Shown here: piece after piece, positions 1 through 9,636 of the stretch
Numbering within the stretch: the first letter of the stretch is position 1
How the letters are laid out: every line of letters begins with the position of its first letter
DNA from: Acinetobacter modestus
GTDB lineage: Bacteria > Pseudomonadota > Gammaproteobacteria > Pseudomonadales > Moraxellaceae
Reading direction: 5' to 3'
DNA: 64,000 nt
NCBI RefSeq assembly: GCF_014636095.1
Contig: NZ_BMDV01000003.1
Span: 248,001-312,000 of the forward strand
Position numbers and translations under genes: made by a program
Notes under the pieces: model-generated
Told to the model about the DNA's origin: nothing
What the model saw: the letters and a program-made list of their open reading frames with translations, nothing else
The model's database searches: none

Positions 1-386
1 TCGAGTCTACAAGACTAACTAAATGACTATAGTATTGCTTTAATCATACGATTCAAACATAAATTTTAATAAAAAAGTATAACTACGTCACACTTTTTAC
101 AAAAAATAATAAACAAACACACTTTTGGGTATTGTAAGCCTGATGGCTAGAATATGTACAAATCAAATCTAACAAGGAAATGTGTAGAAAAAGTGGAGAA
201 TGATAATTTTTCTCAAAATAAAAATAACATGAATAAACACTTAGCATTTTAACTGCAATACATCCTTAATATTACGATATATAAAAAAAAGAATAATTTC
301 TAAATTATTGATATAACTATATGATTGTAAATTATTTTTAAATAAATATAGTGATCATAAATATACAGAAAATGAGTGAATAATAA
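1..386. other. AT-rich non-coding region upstream of sbp
   Basis: I see no supportable gene, RNA or terminator here. The stretch is very AT-rich with short poly-A and poly-T runs. It presumably carries the promoter of the sulfate-binding protein gene at 387, but no -35/-10 pair or CysB-type site stands out enough to call. Confidence 0.6.
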
Positions 387-1382
387 ATGAAAACAGTGAT
401 CGCCGCAGCATTACTTGCTTTGGGTTTAAATAGCATAGCGCAGGCAGCTACAACGTTTTTAAATGTATCTTATGATCCAACACGAGAGTTTTATCAAGAA
501 TATAACCAAGCATTTGGTCAATATTGGAAACAGCGTACAGGTCAAGAGGTCGATTTTAAACAATCGCATGGTGGTTCAGGCAAACAGGCACGATCGGTAA
601 TTGATGGTTTGCAGGCTGATGTTGTGACATTGGCTTTGGCGAATGATATTGATGAAATTGCGAATGCAGGTCTCATTCGTAAAGATTGGCAAAAACAATT
701 TAAAAATAATTCTGCACCTTATACATCAACGGTAGTATTCCTTGTCCGCAAAGGAAATCCGAAAAATATTCGTGATTGGAATGATCTTACCAAAGAGGGT
801 GTCGAAATTATTACTCCAAATCCGAAAACAGGTGGAGCACCGCGTTGGATTTATTTATCGGCATGGGGCTATGCGTTGAAACAACCCGGTGGTAATGATG
901 CTAAAGCCCGTGATTTAGTGAAAAAATTATACCAAAATGTCAAAGTACTTGATTCGGGAGCGCGAGGTTCTTTAACTACATTCGCTGAGCGAGGTATAGG
1001 CGATGTGTTACTGTCATGGGAAAATGAAGCTTTATTGGCGACCCAAGGTTTAGGTAAAGATAAATACGATATTGTTTATCCATCAATTTCGATTTTGGCT
1101 GAGCCTTCAGTTGCGATTGTAGATAAAACCGTGGATAAAGATGGTAATCGCAATTTAGCACGAGGTTATTTAAATTTTCTTTATTCACCATTAGGGCAGG
1201 AACTTGCAGCAAAACATTATTTCCGTCCACGTAATCCGCAAGTTGCAGCAAAATATGCGAAACAATTTCCAAAGATCAAACTCTTCAGCATTAATGATGT
1301 ATTTGGTGGATGGGCAAAAGCGCAAAAAACTCACTTTATAAATGGTGCGATTTTTGATCAAATTTATGCAGATAAACAGTAA
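387..1382 (+). CDS. sbp: Sulfate ABC transporter periplasmic substrate-binding protein
   Basis: This is a 331 aa periplasmic protein that binds sulfate (possibly thiosulfate) and hands it to a CysTWA-type ABC importer. A Sec signal peptide covers about residues 1-20, with likely cleavage after AQA. The mature start [11 protein letters not shown] and the segments QSHGGSGKQ and [12 protein letters not shown] are typical of the Sbp/CysP family, and the length is close to E. coli Sbp. No permease or ATPase gene lies beside it, so it must serve a transporter encoded elsewhere. A hairpin terminator follows the stop, so it appears to be monocistronic. Sulfate rather than thiosulfate preference is inferred from overall similarity only. 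Confidence 0.92.
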   Translation: MKTVIAAALLALGLNSIAQAATTFLNVSYDPTREFYQEYNQAFGQYWKQRTGQEVDFKQSHGGSGKQARSVIDGLQADVVTLALANDIDEIANAGLIRKDWQKQFKNNSAPYTSTVVFLVRKGNPKNIRDWNDLTKEGVEIITPNPKTGGAPRWIYLSAWGYALKQPGGNDAKARDLVKKLYQNVKVLDSGARGSLTTFAERGIGDVLLSWENEALLATQGLGKDKYDIVYPSISILAEPSVAIVDKTVDKDGNRNLARGYLNFLYSPLGQELAAKHYFRPRNPQVAAKYAKQFPKIKLFSINDVFGGWAKAQKTHFINGAIFDQIYADKQ

Positions 1383-1417
1383 ATAAATTATATATAAAAT
1401 TTGTGATTGAATATGAG

Positions 1418-1446
1418 AAAGCAAATACATGGAGTATTTGCTTTTT
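1418..1446 (+). terminator. Rho-independent terminator after sbp
   Basis: The arms GCAAATAC (1421-1428) and GTATTTGC (1434-1441) pair perfectly around a 5-base loop. Flanking AAA/TTT extends the stem, and it runs into a T tract. It separates sbp from the cell-division cluster. Confidence 0.8.
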
Positions 1447-1515
1447 TGTTGCATAAAAAATGATAAGAAAACGGTTTTATCTATGAAAAGTTAAGAATTC
1501 TCTACAAAAAGTCGT

Positions 1516-1544
1516 TTGGTACTGGGATAAAACAAGGTGATAAT
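1516..1544 (+). promoter_or_regulatory. Candidate sigma-70 promoter for the rsmH-mraY operon
   Basis: TTGGTA (1516-1521) and GATAAT (1539-1544) are separated by 17 bases, a consensus-like spacing, and lie about 35 bases before the rsmH start. Transcription would start near 1551 and leave a short leader. No clear Shine-Dalgarno sequence precedes the rsmH ATG. The call rests on motif reading alone. Confidence 0.45.
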
Positions 1545-1579
1545 GTGCAGTTACATTTTTAGCTATTGATCCTATTGTT

Positions 1580-2503
1580 ATGTCGCATATTTCTGTCTTA
1601 CTTCATGAAACCGTTGATGGCGTATTGGCAGGTCGCGATACTGGTATTTTTGTCGATGCAACGTTTGGTCGAGGAGGGCATACCAAGCTCTTACTTTCCA
1701 AATTGGATCAAAATGCACGTGTTTACGCCTTTGATAAAGATCCTCAGGCACTTGAAGTTGCCGCACAATTAGAACAAGAAGATCCACGGTTTAAAATTAT
1801 TCATGCCAGTTTTGCCGATATTCAGGCGGAATTAACAAATATTGGAATTACCGAAGTTGACGGCATTATGGCCGATTTGGGTGTGTCTTCACCGCAACTT
1901 GACCAAGCAGAACGTGGGTTCAGCTTTATGCAAGATGGCCCACTAGACATGCGTATGGATAATTCTCAAGGTTTAACTGCGGCTGAATGGTTACTTGAAA
2001 TCGAAGAAGAAAAATTAGCCAATATTATTTTTCAATATGGTGAAGAGCGTTATAGTCGCCGTATTGCCAAAGCCATTAAAGTGGCAGGCGAAATCACCAC
2101 AACAGCGCAATTAGCTGAAATTGTTAAGGTTGCACATCCAAAGTGGGAAAAGCATAAACATCCTGCAACGCGTACTTTCCAAGCGATTCGTATCGCAATT
2201 AACAAAGAGCTTGATGATATTGAAACGTTTTTACCGCAAGCTGTAGAATTGTTGAAAGTACAAGGACAGTTGGCTGTGATTAGCTTCCACTCTTTGGAAG
2301 ATCGTTTGATTAAACAATTTATTCAAAAAGAATCAACTTTAGCGGAAGATCATGGTTGGGGAATGCCTCAAGCACAGATTGATACTCGACGTTTAAAGAA
2401 AGTGTCTCGTATTCGTGCGAGTGAAGCAGAAGTAAAAGCAAATCCTCGTTCACGTAGTGCATGGTTACGTGTAGCAGAGCGTTTAGAACAGAAAGGCAGA
2501 TAA
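1580..2503 (+). CDS. rsmH: 16S rRNA (cytosine1402-N4)-methyltransferase RsmH
   Basis: This 307 aa SAM-dependent enzyme methylates N4 of C1402 in the decoding centre of 16S rRNA. Family signatures visible are the N-terminal HISVLLHE, the SAM-binding FVDATFGRGGHT near residues 25-36, DLGVSSPQLD, FSFMQDGPLDMRM, and the late ISFHSLEDR. The length is near E. coli RsmH (313 aa). It is the first gene of the dcw segment here, and the usual mraZ regulator gene is absent in front of it. Its stop codon overlaps the ftsL start (TAATG), so the two are translationally coupled. Confidence 0.97.
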   Translation: MSHISVLLHETVDGVLAGRDTGIFVDATFGRGGHTKLLLSKLDQNARVYAFDKDPQALEVAAQLEQEDPRFKIIHASFADIQAELTNIGITEVDGIMADLGVSSPQLDQAERGFSFMQDGPLDMRMDNSQGLTAAEWLLEIEEEKLANIIFQYGEERYSRRIAKAIKVAGEITTTAQLAEIVKVAHPKWEKHKHPATRTFQAIRIAINKELDDIETFLPQAVELLKVQGQLAVISFHSLEDRLIKQFIQKESTLAEDHGWGMPQAQIDTRRLKKVSRIRASEAEVKANPRSRSAWLRVAERLEQKGR

Positions 2504-2841
2504 TGAATAAAAAGAATGATGATGAGATCATATCTAGCAGCAAGAAAGGACTGAAAAAAGTTGTAGTGTATGCTGTGCTGATTGCGATGGTATTCACAAG
2601 CGCAATGATGGTGGTCTTTCAAGTGTTTGAATATCGTCATGATTATCGTGATTTAAGTGCTTATATGCGTGAAAGAGACGATCTGAATGCAGAATGGGGG
2701 CGCTTGCTGATTGAACAACAAACGTTTGGTGCAACTGCGCAGATTGGCTCTCGTGCTGTTACACAATTGCGGATGTTTTCACCACCCGCAGCACAAACGG
2801 TTGTGATTTCTTTACCTATGACTTCAAAGCAAGACAAATAA
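2503..2841 (+). CDS. ftsL: Cell division protein FtsL
   Basis: This is a 112 aa bitopic inner-membrane protein of the FtsQLB subcomplex, which activates septal peptidoglycan synthesis by FtsWI. A basic cytoplasmic tail (residues 1-20) precedes one transmembrane helix (about 21-42), followed by a periplasmic heptad-rich segment (about 43-85) that would form the coiled coil with FtsB. I chose the ATG at 2503 that overlaps the rsmH stop. The longer frame from 2461 would sit inside rsmH. FtsL sequences diverge, so the call rests on position between rsmH and ftsI plus topology. Confidence 0.93.
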   Translation: MNKKNDDEIISSSKKGLKKVVVYAVLIAMVFTSAMMVVFQVFEYRHDYRDLSAYMRERDDLNAEWGRLLIEQQTFGATAQIGSRAVTQLRMFSPPAAQTVVISLPMTSKQDK

Positions 2842-2851
2842 GGCATGCTGT

Positions 2852-4681
2852 ATGGCAGATAAGCGAAGTAAACCAATACGAAAAAAACAGCAGTCCATTT
2901 CTGAAAGACCAACACTTGCTTTAGACATGTGGCGATTTTATTTGCTTTGGGGCACGGTGTTACTGTGCTTTATTGTGTTGATTGCACGTGCATTTTATGT
3001 GCAAGTGGTCAATAAAGACTTTTTACAAAATAAAGCGAATGCCAATATTTTACGTACAGAACGCCTAGAAGCAATGCGTGGTGTGATTAGTGATCGCCAC
3101 GGAGTGCCTTTAGCGATTAGTACACCGATTATGAAAATTGTGATTGACCCACGAGATTATTGGGAAACGAAACAACAATTTGATGAAATTACTGCCGAAT
3201 TAAAAAAAGATCCACATAACCGAAAATTAAAACGTCAATTACCTGATAAAAACTTGAATTTAGATGAGTTGGCTGATGTGGTTGGTGTAGACCGCGCTGA
3301 TCTCAAAAAGCAAATGGAAGCTCGTCCACGCTCACGTTATTTGGTACTACAAAAAGAAATTCCACCACAGCAAGCGGACCTCATTACCAAGCGAAACTTT
3401 CAAGGGGTTTACGCCGAAAAGACGTATAAACGTTACTATCCACAACCGCAGCCGAATGCACAAATTATTGGTTTAACCAATAGTGAAGGGGTTGGGGTTG
3501 AAGGTTTAGAAATGCAACTGAATAAACAGTTGTCAGGCGTCGATGGTGAACAAAAAATTATTCGGGATAAAAAAGGTAACCGTCTTAAAGTTTCAGAAGT
3601 GATTAAAGAAGTCGAGTCAGGTGAAAATGTCACACTCAGTATCGACTCACGTTTGCAATATATTATGTATCGTGAATTGACAGCTGCTGGTGTTGCAAAT
3701 AATGCTCGTTCGGCAACTGCTATTGCTGTAGATGTAAAAACTGGTGAAATTTTAGCAATGACCAGTTGGCCGTCATATAACCCAAATGATAAAAATGGTT
3801 TAGCCAACAAAGATGCAATGCGTAACCGTGGTGCAATTGATATGTTCGAACCGGGTTCGACCATGAAACCATTTACCGTTGCGGCTGCCTTAGAAAGTGG
3901 CAAATACACGCCAAACACAATCGTTAATACCTCACCAGGTTCAATGAAGTTGGGATGGCATACCATTCGTGATACACACAACTATGGTGCATTAACCCTG
4001 ACAGGTATTATTGTTAAATCATCTAATGTGGGTTCAGCAAAACTCGCATTGTCACTACCAAAGGATGCAGTACCTTCATTCTTCCGTCGTGTTGGTTTTG
4101 GGCATCGTTCTGATGTGAAATTCCCAGGCGAGAGCGCAGGTTTGTTGTATTCTGGTGATAAGTTGAACCCGTCTCAGTTGGGTACGATGGCGTATGGTTA
4201 TGGCTTAAACGCAACCATTCTCCAAGTTGCACAAGGTTATGCGATGCTCGCAAACCATGGTGTGGAAATGCCATTAAGTCTAAGGAAATTAGATCAAGCA
4301 CCTCAAGGTAAGCAAGTTCTTGATCCTAAGATTGCAGATCAAGTGTTATTGATGCTTGAGCAGGTTACTATGCCTGGTGGTACAGCTACACAGGCCAATA
4401 TTCCTGGTTATCGTGTTGGTGGTAAAACAGGTACGGCACATAAATTACGAGCTGACCGTAAAGGTTATTCGAGTAATGAATATCGTGCTTTATTTGCTGG
4501 GGTTGCTCCAGTGAGTGATCCTCGTCTGGCGATGATTATCGTCGTTGAAAATCCTCAAGGTCGTTATTATGGTGGTCTCGTCGCAGCGCCCGTTTTTGCG
4601 AGAATTATGCAAGAATCGCTACGATTACTGAATGTACCTTTAGATAAACCACTTGATACCTCTATAAAATCCAATCCGTAG
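2852..4681 (+). CDS. ftsI: Septal peptidoglycan transpeptidase FtsI (PBP3)
   Basis: This 609 aa class B penicillin-binding protein cross-links septal peptidoglycan with FtsW and is a beta-lactam target. A single transmembrane helix spans about residues 28-50, followed by the PBP dimer domain and the transpeptidase domain. The active-site motifs are Ser336-Thr-Met-Lys339, Ser390-Ser-Asn, and Lys525-Thr-Gly, computed from this start. The numbering matches that used for A. baumannii PBP3. Ala515 and Thr526 are present, the residues seen in susceptible strains. It lies 10 bases after ftsL and 7 bases before murE in one operon. Confidence 0.97.
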   Translation: MADKRSKPIRKKQQSISERPTLALDMWRFYLLWGTVLLCFIVLIARAFYVQVVNKDFLQNKANANILRTERLEAMRGVISDRHGVPLAISTPIMKIVIDPRDYWETKQQFDEITAELKKDPHNRKLKRQLPDKNLNLDELADVVGVDRADLKKQMEARPRSRYLVLQKEIPPQQADLITKRNFQGVYAEKTYKRYYPQPQPNAQIIGLTNSEGVGVEGLEMQLNKQLSGVDGEQKIIRDKKGNRLKVSEVIKEVESGENVTLSIDSRLQYIMYRELTAAGVANNARSATAIAVDVKTGEILAMTSWPSYNPNDKNGLANKDAMRNRGAIDMFEPGSTMKPFTVAAALESGKYTPNTIVNTSPGSMKLGWHTIRDTHNYGALTLTGIIVKSSNVGSAKLALSLPKDAVPSFFRRVGFGHRSDVKFPGESAGLLYSGDKLNPSQLGTMAYGYGLNATILQVAQGYAMLANHGVEMPLSLRKLDQAPQGKQVLDPKIADQVLLMLEQVTMPGGTATQANIPGYRVGGKTGTAHKLRADRKGYSSNEYRALFAGVAPVSDPRLAMIIVVENPQGRYYGGLVAAPVFARIMQESLRLLNVPLDKPLDTSIKSNP

Positions 4682-4688
4682 GTAGATT

Positions 4689-6188
4689 ATGTCGATTAGT
4701 TTTCAGCAGATATATCCGATTCATATCGATGCGGCTTGGTTCACTCAGCCTTTTCAAGGCTTTTGTCTAGACAGCCGTAAGATTGAAGTTGGGCAAATTT
4801 TTATTGCTTTAAGTAGTTATAGCCAACCTGAAAAAACCCGTCAATTTGCACAAAATGCGCTGAATGCAGGGGCATTGGCGGTTATTAGTGAAACAAGTTT
4901 GGGGCTTGCGAACGAGTGGGTTTGCCCTGAAGTGCGTTTTCTTATGGGTGAATGGCAGAAGCAATATTTACAAGCGGTCGATCCTGTAGAGCCATTACGT
5001 GGTATTGCAGTCACAGGTACCAATGGAAAAACTACCATTTCACGTCTGATTGCAGAACTGATAAGTTCACAAATGAAAGGCTGTGCAGTGATGGGGACAA
5101 CAGGCAATGGTATCTTGCCAAACTTGACCCCCTCAACCCACACCACTTTAGATGCGCTGCAATTACAGCAGGCATTGCATGATTACGCTAAACAAGGGGC
5201 TAATTTTGTTGCACTTGAGGCGAGTTCCCATGGTTTGGAACAAGGTCGTCTGAATGGTTGCGATCTTGAGATAGCAGTTTATAGTAATTTAAGTCGTGAT
5301 CATTTGGATTATCACGGTACTTTAGAGGCTTATGCAGAAGCTAAGGCGCTATTATTTAAATTTGCCACTTTAAAAGTCGTTGTGATTAACATCGACGATG
5401 CACATGCAAACATGATGCTGACTGCTGCAAAAGAGAATCCATCAAAACCAAAAGTTTTGACTTACTCTTTGACTCAAACTTCTGCGGATTATCATATTGA
5501 TCATTTGCAATATCGCTTGAGTGGTGCAAGTTTTACATTGATTAGTCCAACAGGTACATTTGCTGTGCAAAGCCCATTGCTTGGACATTTTAATGTAGAA
5601 AATTTATTAGCAAGCTTGATTGCGGCAGAATATGCTGGTTTTTCGCTTGCTGATTTAGTGCAGTTCGTTCCGCAACTTAAGGGTGCCCCAGGGCGCATGC
5701 AAGTCATTCAAGATGCGGATCGTCTATTTGTCGTTGATTATGCACATACACCTGATGCATTGATTCAGGTGTTAACCACATTGAAACGTCATGTCACTGG
5801 ACAATTATGGGCGGTATTTGGCTGCGGTGGTGATCGCGATCGCGGTAAGCGTCCTTTAATGACTCAGGCTGCGCTTGATCATGCTAATCCTGTGGTTCTC
5901 ACCTCGGATAATCCACGAACTGAAAACCCTGAACAAATTTTTGCTGATATGAAGCAGGGAATTGATTTTGCAGAACACAGCGTACATGAAATTCATGATC
6001 GTCGTGAAGCGATTAAATTTGTGGTCGCTCAAGCTCAAGCTGGAGATATTGTAGTGATTGCTGGCAAAGGTCATGAAAACTATCAGGAAGTAGATGGAGT
6101 TCGTCACTGGTTTGATGATGTAGTCGAAGTGCAATCTGCGATTAATGCTCAGCCGCATCCTGTAGATTCAGCTTATCCTGCACACTAA
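4689..6188 (+). CDS. murE: UDP-MurNAc-L-Ala-D-Glu:meso-diaminopimelate ligase MurE
   Basis: This 499 aa cytoplasmic Mur ligase adds meso-diaminopimelate to UDP-MurNAc-L-Ala-D-Glu using ATP. The N-terminal domain ends before the ATP loop GIAVTGTNGKTT, the central domain follows, and the C-terminal domain carries Asp407-Asn-Pro-Arg410. DNPR is the family motif that selects diaminopimelate over lysine, as expected in a Gram-negative. The late motif IAGKGHENYQ is also present. It starts 7 bases after ftsI, and murF follows after 22 bases. Confidence 0.97.
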   Translation: MSISFQQIYPIHIDAAWFTQPFQGFCLDSRKIEVGQIFIALSSYSQPEKTRQFAQNALNAGALAVISETSLGLANEWVCPEVRFLMGEWQKQYLQAVDPVEPLRGIAVTGTNGKTTISRLIAELISSQMKGCAVMGTTGNGILPNLTPSTHTTLDALQLQQALHDYAKQGANFVALEASSHGLEQGRLNGCDLEIAVYSNLSRDHLDYHGTLEAYAEAKALLFKFATLKVVVINIDDAHANMMLTAAKENPSKPKVLTYSLTQTSADYHIDHLQYRLSGASFTLISPTGTFAVQSPLLGHFNVENLLASLIAAEYAGFSLADLVQFVPQLKGAPGRMQVIQDADRLFVVDYAHTPDALIQVLTTLKRHVTGQLWAVFGCGGDRDRGKRPLMTQAALDHANPVVLTSDNPRTENPEQIFADMKQGIDFAEHSVHEIHDRREAIKFVVAQAQAGDIVVIAGKGHENYQEVDGVRHWFDDVVEVQSAINAQPHPVDSAYPAH

Positions 6189-6210
6189 GGTTAAAAGGTA
6201 AATAAAGCGT

Positions 6211-7620
6211 ATGCATACTTCAACAACCAGCACCGTTCCACTAGAACCTTGGACAGCAGAGCAATTACAACAAGCGACTCAAGGTGAATGGCATAATCAT
6301 AAGATTCCACAAAGCGAAATTAAGCGTATTTTGACTGACTCTCGTCACGCTGAGGCGGGCGATGCATTTCTTGCTTTAAAAGGTGAGCGCTTTGATGCTC
6401 ATAACTTTATCGCTCAAGTGGCGACGCAAGGGTGTGAGATTGCAATTGTAGAGCGCCCAATTGATGCAGATATTGCACAACTCGTCGTCAAAGATACGCG
6501 TTTGGCTTTAGGTCATTTAGGTGCTTATCGTCGCCGACAAAATCCACAGTTGAAAGTGATTGCTTTAACAGGCAGTAGTGGTAAAACCACCACGAAAGAA
6601 ATGTTGGGTAGTATTTTATCCCGTTTAGCACCAACCTTGATCACGCGTGGCAATCTGAATAATGATTTGGGTGTGCCGATGATGTTGCTAGAACTGCGTC
6701 AGGAGCATCAATATGCTGTGATGGAGTTGGGTGCCAGTCACCAAGGTGAAATTGATTATACCTCTAATCTGGTGCAGCCACATGTGGCGGGGATTTTGAA
6801 TATTGGTACAGCGCACTTGGGTGAATTTGGTGGCCGTGAGGGCATTTGTCGCGCTAAATCAGAAATCTATTCGCATATTTTGTCTAATGGGATATCGGTC
6901 GTTCCCGCTGATGATGATTTTACAGCGGCCATTCGTGAAAATGCTCAAGCTCATTCAATTCTGAGTTTTGGTCAGGGGGGAGATGTGTTTGCGACAGATG
7001 TTGAATTGCATCCTCAATCAGCAAAATTCAATTTACATACTCCACAGGGCATCAGGACAGTAGATCTACCGTTTGCAGGTGCACATAACGTACAAAATGC
7101 CACTGCTGCGACTGCATTTGCCTTGGCAATTGGGATTGCGCTTGATGATATTGTACAAGGCTTAGAACAAGCACAGGGTGCCAAAGGGCGTCTGAATTTT
7201 ATTCAACACCAAAATCACTTATTCATTGATGATACTTATAACGCCAATCCAACTTCAATGCGTGCAGCAGCAGAAGTTCTTGCTCAACAAACGGGCATTA
7301 AAGTGATGGTAATCGGGGATATTGGTGAGCTTGGAAGTACAGCAGCGCAACAACATTATTTGTTGGGTCGAGATTTGGTTTCGATGCAAGGTATTCATTT
7401 TGTAGTTGCAGTGGGTGAATTCTCACCTGCCACTCAAGAAGGTGCAAGAAGCACACAATACGGTAAAAAATTACAAGCTTTTCTGAATCAGGGGCAAGCT
7501 TTGTCATTTTTAATGAGTTTAGTAGAGACACATCAACCCCAGCACATGAGTTTCCTATTTAAAGGTTCTCGCTATACCCATATGGAAACGTTGATGGCTG
7601 ACTTGATGGAGAAGATTTAA
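6211..7620 (+). CDS. murF: UDP-MurNAc-tripeptide:D-Ala-D-Ala ligase MurF
   Basis: This 469 aa cytoplasmic ligase joins D-Ala-D-Ala to the UDP-MurNAc tripeptide, the last cytoplasmic step of stem peptide assembly. It shows the MurF N-terminal domain (DSRHAEAGDAFLAL), the ATP loop ALTGSSGKTTTKEM near residue 117, the substrate segment RGNLNNDLGVP, and the C-terminal DDTYNANPTSM. Its TAA stop ends at 7620 and the mraY ATG begins at 7621, so the two genes abut exactly. The length is usual for the family. Confidence 0.97.
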   Translation: MHTSTTSTVPLEPWTAEQLQQATQGEWHNHKIPQSEIKRILTDSRHAEAGDAFLALKGERFDAHNFIAQVATQGCEIAIVERPIDADIAQLVVKDTRLALGHLGAYRRRQNPQLKVIALTGSSGKTTTKEMLGSILSRLAPTLITRGNLNNDLGVPMMLLELRQEHQYAVMELGASHQGEIDYTSNLVQPHVAGILNIGTAHLGEFGGREGICRAKSEIYSHILSNGISVVPADDDFTAAIRENAQAHSILSFGQGGDVFATDVELHPQSAKFNLHTPQGIRTVDLPFAGAHNVQNATAATAFALAIGIALDDIVQGLEQAQGAKGRLNFIQHQNHLFIDDTYNANPTSMRAAAEVLAQQTGIKVMVIGDIGELGSTAAQQHYLLGRDLVSMQGIHFVVAVGEFSPATQEGARSTQYGKKLQAFLNQGQALSFLMSLVETHQPQHMSFLFKGSRYTHMETLMADLMEKI

Positions 7621-8739
7621 ATGTTGTTATGGTTATTTGAACAATTGGCAGGCTATAACAGCTCTTTCCAAGTGGTTCGTTATTTAACATTACGCTCTTT
7701 GTTGAGTGTATTAACTGCTTTGACCATTGGCTTGGCTTTAGGACCTGTGATGATCCGTAAATTACAAGCCTTAAAATATGGTCAGGCAGTAAGCTCATTT
7801 GCTCCTGAAAATCATGCGAAGAAGATGGGAACACCAACGATGGGTGGGATCTTAATTCTGCTCTCAATCGGTATTAGTACCTTATTATGGGCTGATTTAT
7901 CAAACCCTTATGTTTGGATTGTATTGGGTGTTATGGTGGTCTTTGGTGCTGTTGGTTGGGCAGATGACTGGATTAAAGTGCGTTATAAAGATAATGCTGG
8001 TTTACCTGCACGTAAAAAATTCTTTTGGACTTCTGTGGCATCATTAGGTGCTGGTATTGCTTTATATCTAATTGCAAAACAACAAGATAATCCAATGAAT
8101 ACTGCAAATATGCTAGATTTGCTGATTCCCTTCTTTAAGAATCTCTCCATTCCACTTTCAGCGGTGCCATTTGGTCTAGCATTTATTGTTTTCACTTATT
8201 TGGTGATTAATGGGGCATCAAATGCAGTCAATCTGACGGATGGATTGGATGGACTGGCAATTATGCCAATTGTCATGGTTGCAGCAGGTTTGGGCGTATT
8301 TGCCTATTTATCAGGTGATATTCGTTTTGCCAATTATTTGCATATTTCCTATGTAAAATATACCTCTGAACTGGTTGTGGTGTGTTCAGCCATGGTTGGC
8401 GCAGGTCTGGCTTTCCTTTGGTATAATGCGCATCCTGCTCAAGTATTCATGGGTGATGTCGGAGCTTTGGCACTTGGTGCGATGCTGGGTACAATTGCTG
8501 TTATGGTCCGCCAAGAAATCGTTTTTGCGATTATGGGGGGGGTATTCGTAATGGAAGCCGTTTCTGTATTTTTACAAATTGGTTCATTGCGAATGCGAAA
8601 TAAGCGCGTTTTCTTGATGGCACCTTTACACCATCATTATGAAAAACAAGGTTGGAAGGAAACACAGGTTGTTATTCGTTTTTGGATTATTACCATTTTC
8701 CTTGTTGTGTTAGGCTTAATGACCTTAAAGTTGCGTTAA
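7621..8739 (+). CDS. mraY: Phospho-MurNAc-pentapeptide transferase MraY
   Basis: This 372 aa polytopic inner-membrane enzyme transfers phospho-MurNAc-pentapeptide to undecaprenyl phosphate, making lipid I. About ten hydrophobic helices are visible. Family motifs are MGTPTMGG, the catalytic Asp pair in [26 protein letters not shown] and the cytoplasmic [12 protein letters not shown]. It is the last gene of this dcw segment, and a strong terminator follows directly. In most Gammaproteobacteria murD would come next. A run of eight G (8535-8542) lies inside the intact frame. Confidence 0.97.
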   Translation: MLLWLFEQLAGYNSSFQVVRYLTLRSLLSVLTALTIGLALGPVMIRKLQALKYGQAVSSFAPENHAKKMGTPTMGGILILLSIGISTLLWADLSNPYVWIVLGVMVVFGAVGWADDWIKVRYKDNAGLPARKKFFWTSVASLGAGIALYLIAKQQDNPMNTANMLDLLIPFFKNLSIPLSAVPFGLAFIVFTYLVINGASNAVNLTDGLDGLAIMPIVMVAAGLGVFAYLSGDIRFANYLHISYVKYTSELVVVCSAMVGAGLAFLWYNAHPAQVFMGDVGALALGAMLGTIAVMVRQEIVFAIMGGVFVMEAVSVFLQIGSLRMRNKRVFLMAPLHHHYEKQGWKETQVVIRFWIITIFLVVLGLMTLKLR

Positions 8740-8753
8740 ACCATGATTCAAAA

Positions 8754-8781
8754 AGAAGCTGGTGATCACCAGCTTTTTTTT
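8754..8781 (+). terminator. Rho-independent terminator after mraY
   Basis: The 20-base perfect palindrome from 8756 to 8775 (AAGCTGGTGA and its complement) runs into a tract of T. It closes the rsmH-mraY operon. Confidence 0.88.
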
Positions 8782-8798
8782 ATGTTTGGAGAAAATAG

Positions 8799-9617
8799 AT
8801 GAATTTATTGATGTGTCCTGTTTGTCGCCAATCATTGAATTTGGTTGAGCGTTCTTGGCGTTGTGAAAAAGACCATCATTATGATGTCGCCAAACAAGGT
8901 TATGTCAATCTACATGTGGTACAGCATAAGCATAGTAAGACACCAGGGGATACTGCAGAGTCGGTATTGGCCCGTCGTGAATTTTTGCAAACAGGTGCTT
9001 ATCAGCCGTTACAGCAGGCGATTGTTGAACTGTTGCAGCGGCTCAAGCCGAAAACTATTTTAGATATTGGTTGTGGTGAAGGTTATTACACCAGTGCGAT
9101 GCAAGCGCATACTCAACACTGTATAGGTGTGGATATTGCTAAAACTGCTGTACAACGAGCCGCAAAACTCAACTCCAAAGTCACGTGGGTTGTTGGGACG
9201 GGTGCAACATTGCCCGTACAGGATCATTCAATCGACGTATGCACTAGTTTATTTAGTCCAATTCCACAAGAAGAGATCACGCGTGTTCTTCAAGGGAATG
9301 GTCATCTGATTGTGGTGACACCTGCACCTCGACATCTCTATAGGTTGCGTGAAGCTTTATTTGAGCAAGTAAACTTACACGAACCAGAAAAATTTTTAGA
9401 ACAGCTAGATGGTCAATTTGAATTGCAGCAACAACAGCTTGTAGAGAGTGCAATCGAGTTAGATCAACAAGCGCTAAAAAATTTGATTGCTATGACACCT
9501 TATGCTTATAAAGCGAATCCTGAACGAAGAATGATTTTAGAACAAGAACAGCATTTCTTGGTAACAGCCGCTTTTCAAATTTATGTATTCCAAAAAAGAA
9601 AGAAGCCATCAAATTGA
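8799..9617 (+). CDS. rlmA: 23S rRNA (guanine745-N1)-methyltransferase RlmA
   Basis: This 272 aa SAM-dependent methyltransferase modifies G745 in 23S rRNA helix 35. The N-terminus holds the family's zinc-binding element (CPVC near residues 6-9, then C and H in CEKDHHYDVAKQGYVNL). Next comes the Rossmann motif ILDIGCGEGYY near residues 87-97, then the segment TSLFSPIP. A GAGAAA Shine-Dalgarno-like sequence precedes the ATG. It is probably transcribed on its own, since mraY ends in a terminator. Its stop codon sits inside a hairpin shared with mrcA. Confidence 0.92.
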   Translation: MNLLMCPVCRQSLNLVERSWRCEKDHHYDVAKQGYVNLHVVQHKHSKTPGDTAESVLARREFLQTGAYQPLQQAIVELLQRLKPKTILDIGCGEGYYTSAMQAHTQHCIGVDIAKTAVQRAAKLNSKVTWVVGTGATLPVQDHSIDVCTSLFSPIPQEEITRVLQGNGHLIVVTPAPRHLYRLREALFEQVNLHEPEKFLEQLDGQFELQQQQLVESAIELDQQALKNLIAMTPYAYKANPERRMILEQEQHFLVTAAFQIYVFQKRKKPSN

Positions 9618-9625
9618 TGGCTTCT
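9595..9625. terminator. Bidirectional terminator between rlmA and mrcA
   Basis: AGAAGCCATC (9601-9610) pairs with GATGGCTTCT (9616-9625) across a 5-base loop. T runs follow on the plus side, and an A run (T on the minus strand) lies on the other side. The rlmA stop codon (9615-9617) begins in the loop and runs into the second arm. The position between convergent genes suits termination in both directions. Confidence 0.82.
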
Positions 9626-9636
9626 TTTGAATTTAC

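Noticed and set aside
3436..3981. Long minus-strand open frame (181 codons) inside ftsI
   Set aside because: It lies wholly opposite an essential, well-conserved gene, has no ribosome site and no recognisable domain. It is a shadow of codon bias.
8535..8542. G8 tract in mraY as a phase-variable switch
   Set aside because: mraY is essential, so frameshift variants would be lethal. It is kept as a control for the pilW tract.
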